This document shows, in pieces, positions 11,972 through 12,648 of a stretch of DNA of 12,648 nt. A program made the translations under genes and the position numbers. The number at the start of each line of letters is the position of its first letter. The first letter of the stretch is position 1. Below the pieces are notes generated by a model. It searched no databases, was not told where the DNA came from, and was given only the letters and a program-made list of their open reading frames with translations. Source of the stretch: JAOUEE01 sp051011595 (GTDB lineage Bacteria; Actinomycetota; Acidimicrobiia; Acidimicrobiales; SHLQ01); contig JBPCTQ010000344.1 of NCBI GenBank assembly GCA_051011595.1, forward strand, positions 1 to 12,648, in the 5' to 3' direction.

Positions 11972-12648
11972 CTACTGGGCGTCGAGCGGCGGTGAGAGGG
12001 TCTTGGAAGCCTCGACCACGACCGCACAGTCGATCCGTGCCGAGCCTTCGAGTGCTTCAGCGGGCCAGACGATCCGGATCTCCATGGCACCGGGCGGCGG
12101 CAAGGGCCAACACCACCAATCGGCGGTGACGACATGGTGGTCGCCGCGACGACGATCGTTGAGCGAGATCTGTTCGGTTCTGCTTCCCACCGCGACCATC
12201 ACATGGCGGGTGGGCTCGTCCTGGGTCCAACGCGGCCAGAGCTCCGTGTTGCCCACGCGGGTGCCGTCCTCGAAGACCAGCTCGATCTGGATCAGCTCGG
12301 GCCCGGGACCTGTCGCCGGGGATTGGCCGGGAACCAGGACCTCCTCGGGCATCAACACCGGGGGCAGCAACCAGGGGCGAAGCGACTCGATGCCGAGGGT
12401 CAGGCCGAACCCCTGTTGGGTCACCGCGAGCGCTCGCACCACCACCAGCGCCGATTCCGAACGGGCCACCTCCAGCGGTTCTCCGTCGCCGAAGGCCATG
12501 GTCTCCATGGGCGCCTCCGGGATCGGACCCCACCAGGGTCGGTGCTCGGTCTCGCGGCGGTCGAGGGCGTCGAGCAACTCATCGAGTTGCTCGGGTTCGA
12601 GATGACGAGTCCCGTAGGAGATGAGCCGGCGTAGCTCGGCCGGCCGAA
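11972..12648 (-). CDS. Hypothetical Trp/Pro-rich protein, 5' end outside the window
   Basis: The frame ends at a TAG at 11972 and stays open to the window edge. The edge-proximal part (PAELRRLISYGTRHLEP, then EQLDELLDALDRRE) is well-formed helical protein, so the true start is probably outside; the first internal start-like codon is a TTG at 12577. About 225 residues are visible. The rest looks beta-rich: ESALVVVRALAVTQQGFGLTLGI, ELIQIELVFEDGTRVGN, then DWWCWPLPPPGAMEIRIVWP and a final IDCAVVVEAS strand. The WPLPPPG...WP block recalls uncharacterised actinobacterial proteins I have seen, with no known function. There is no signal or membrane segment in the visible part. It lies 94 bp upstream of the membrane protein gene on the same strand. 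Confidence 0.75.
   Translation of the reverse strand, partial: RPAELRRLISYGTRHLEPEQLDELLDALDRRETEHRPWWGPIPEAPMETMAFGDGEPLEVARSESALVVVRALAVTQQGFGLTLGIESLRPWLLPPVLMPEEVLVPGQSPATGPGPELIQIELVFEDGTRVGNTELWPRWTQDEPTRHVMVAVGSRTEQISLNDRRRGDHHVVTADWWCWPLPPPGAMEIRIVWPAEALEGSARIDCAVVVEASKTLSPPLDAQ

Overview
The window is GC-rich, with a strong preference for G or C at third codon positions and frequent GTG/TTG starts. Its gene content suggests an actinobacterium, most likely of the class Acidimicrobiia: cysteine-free SCPx/Ltp-type thiolases with DUF35 partners, a FadE-type acyl-CoA dehydrogenase, a membrane-anchored 'septum formation' domain protein and a DUF4202 protein. This placement rests on gene content alone. 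I see no tRNA, rRNA, CRISPR array, transposon or prophage gene.

Layout. Nine of the ten confident genes are on the minus strand, so they are best read from right to left. (1) The right edge holds a hypothetical gene cut by the window end, followed by a single-pass membrane protein with an IF2_N-like N-terminus and a Septum_form-like extracellular domain. (2) From 10962 down to 5604 runs a tight operon: a tandem DUF35 protein, two thiolase-fold proteins, a short-chain dehydrogenase and an acyl-CoA dehydrogenase. The junctions are 1-nt overlaps, one 22-nt gap and one 4-nt overlap. Its start carries a palindrome that matches the KstR operator consensus at 7 of 8 fixed bases and overlaps a -10-like hexamer. 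(3) Below it, after 184 bp that may hold a small 63-codon frame, lies an 874-residue radical SAM protein with two PqqD-like segments at its N-terminus. (4) A DUF4202 gene, the only confident plus-strand gene, converges on the radical SAM gene and diverges from a small secreted or membrane-anchored hypothetical protein. (5) The left end has an AqpZ-type aquaporin followed by a PII signalling protein, then 226 bp with no recognisable gene.

How the genes fit together. The central operon supplies CoA-thioester oxidation (acyl-CoA dehydrogenase), an NAD-dependent hydroxyacyl-CoA dehydrogenase and a thiolase-fold/DUF35 assembly. Both thiolase-fold proteins lack the catalytic Cys and His of true thiolases, so a retro-aldol cleavage like that of Ltp2-ChsH2 in steroid side-chain degradation is a better guess than thiolysis. 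Two thiolase folds plus one protein with two DUF35 units suggest a single heteromeric complex. No enoyl-CoA hydratase is present, so the pathway must be completed elsewhere. The radical SAM gene may be the last gene of this operon or a separate unit. The left block joins nitrogen signalling (PII) to a water channel, where an ammonium transporter would be the usual neighbour.
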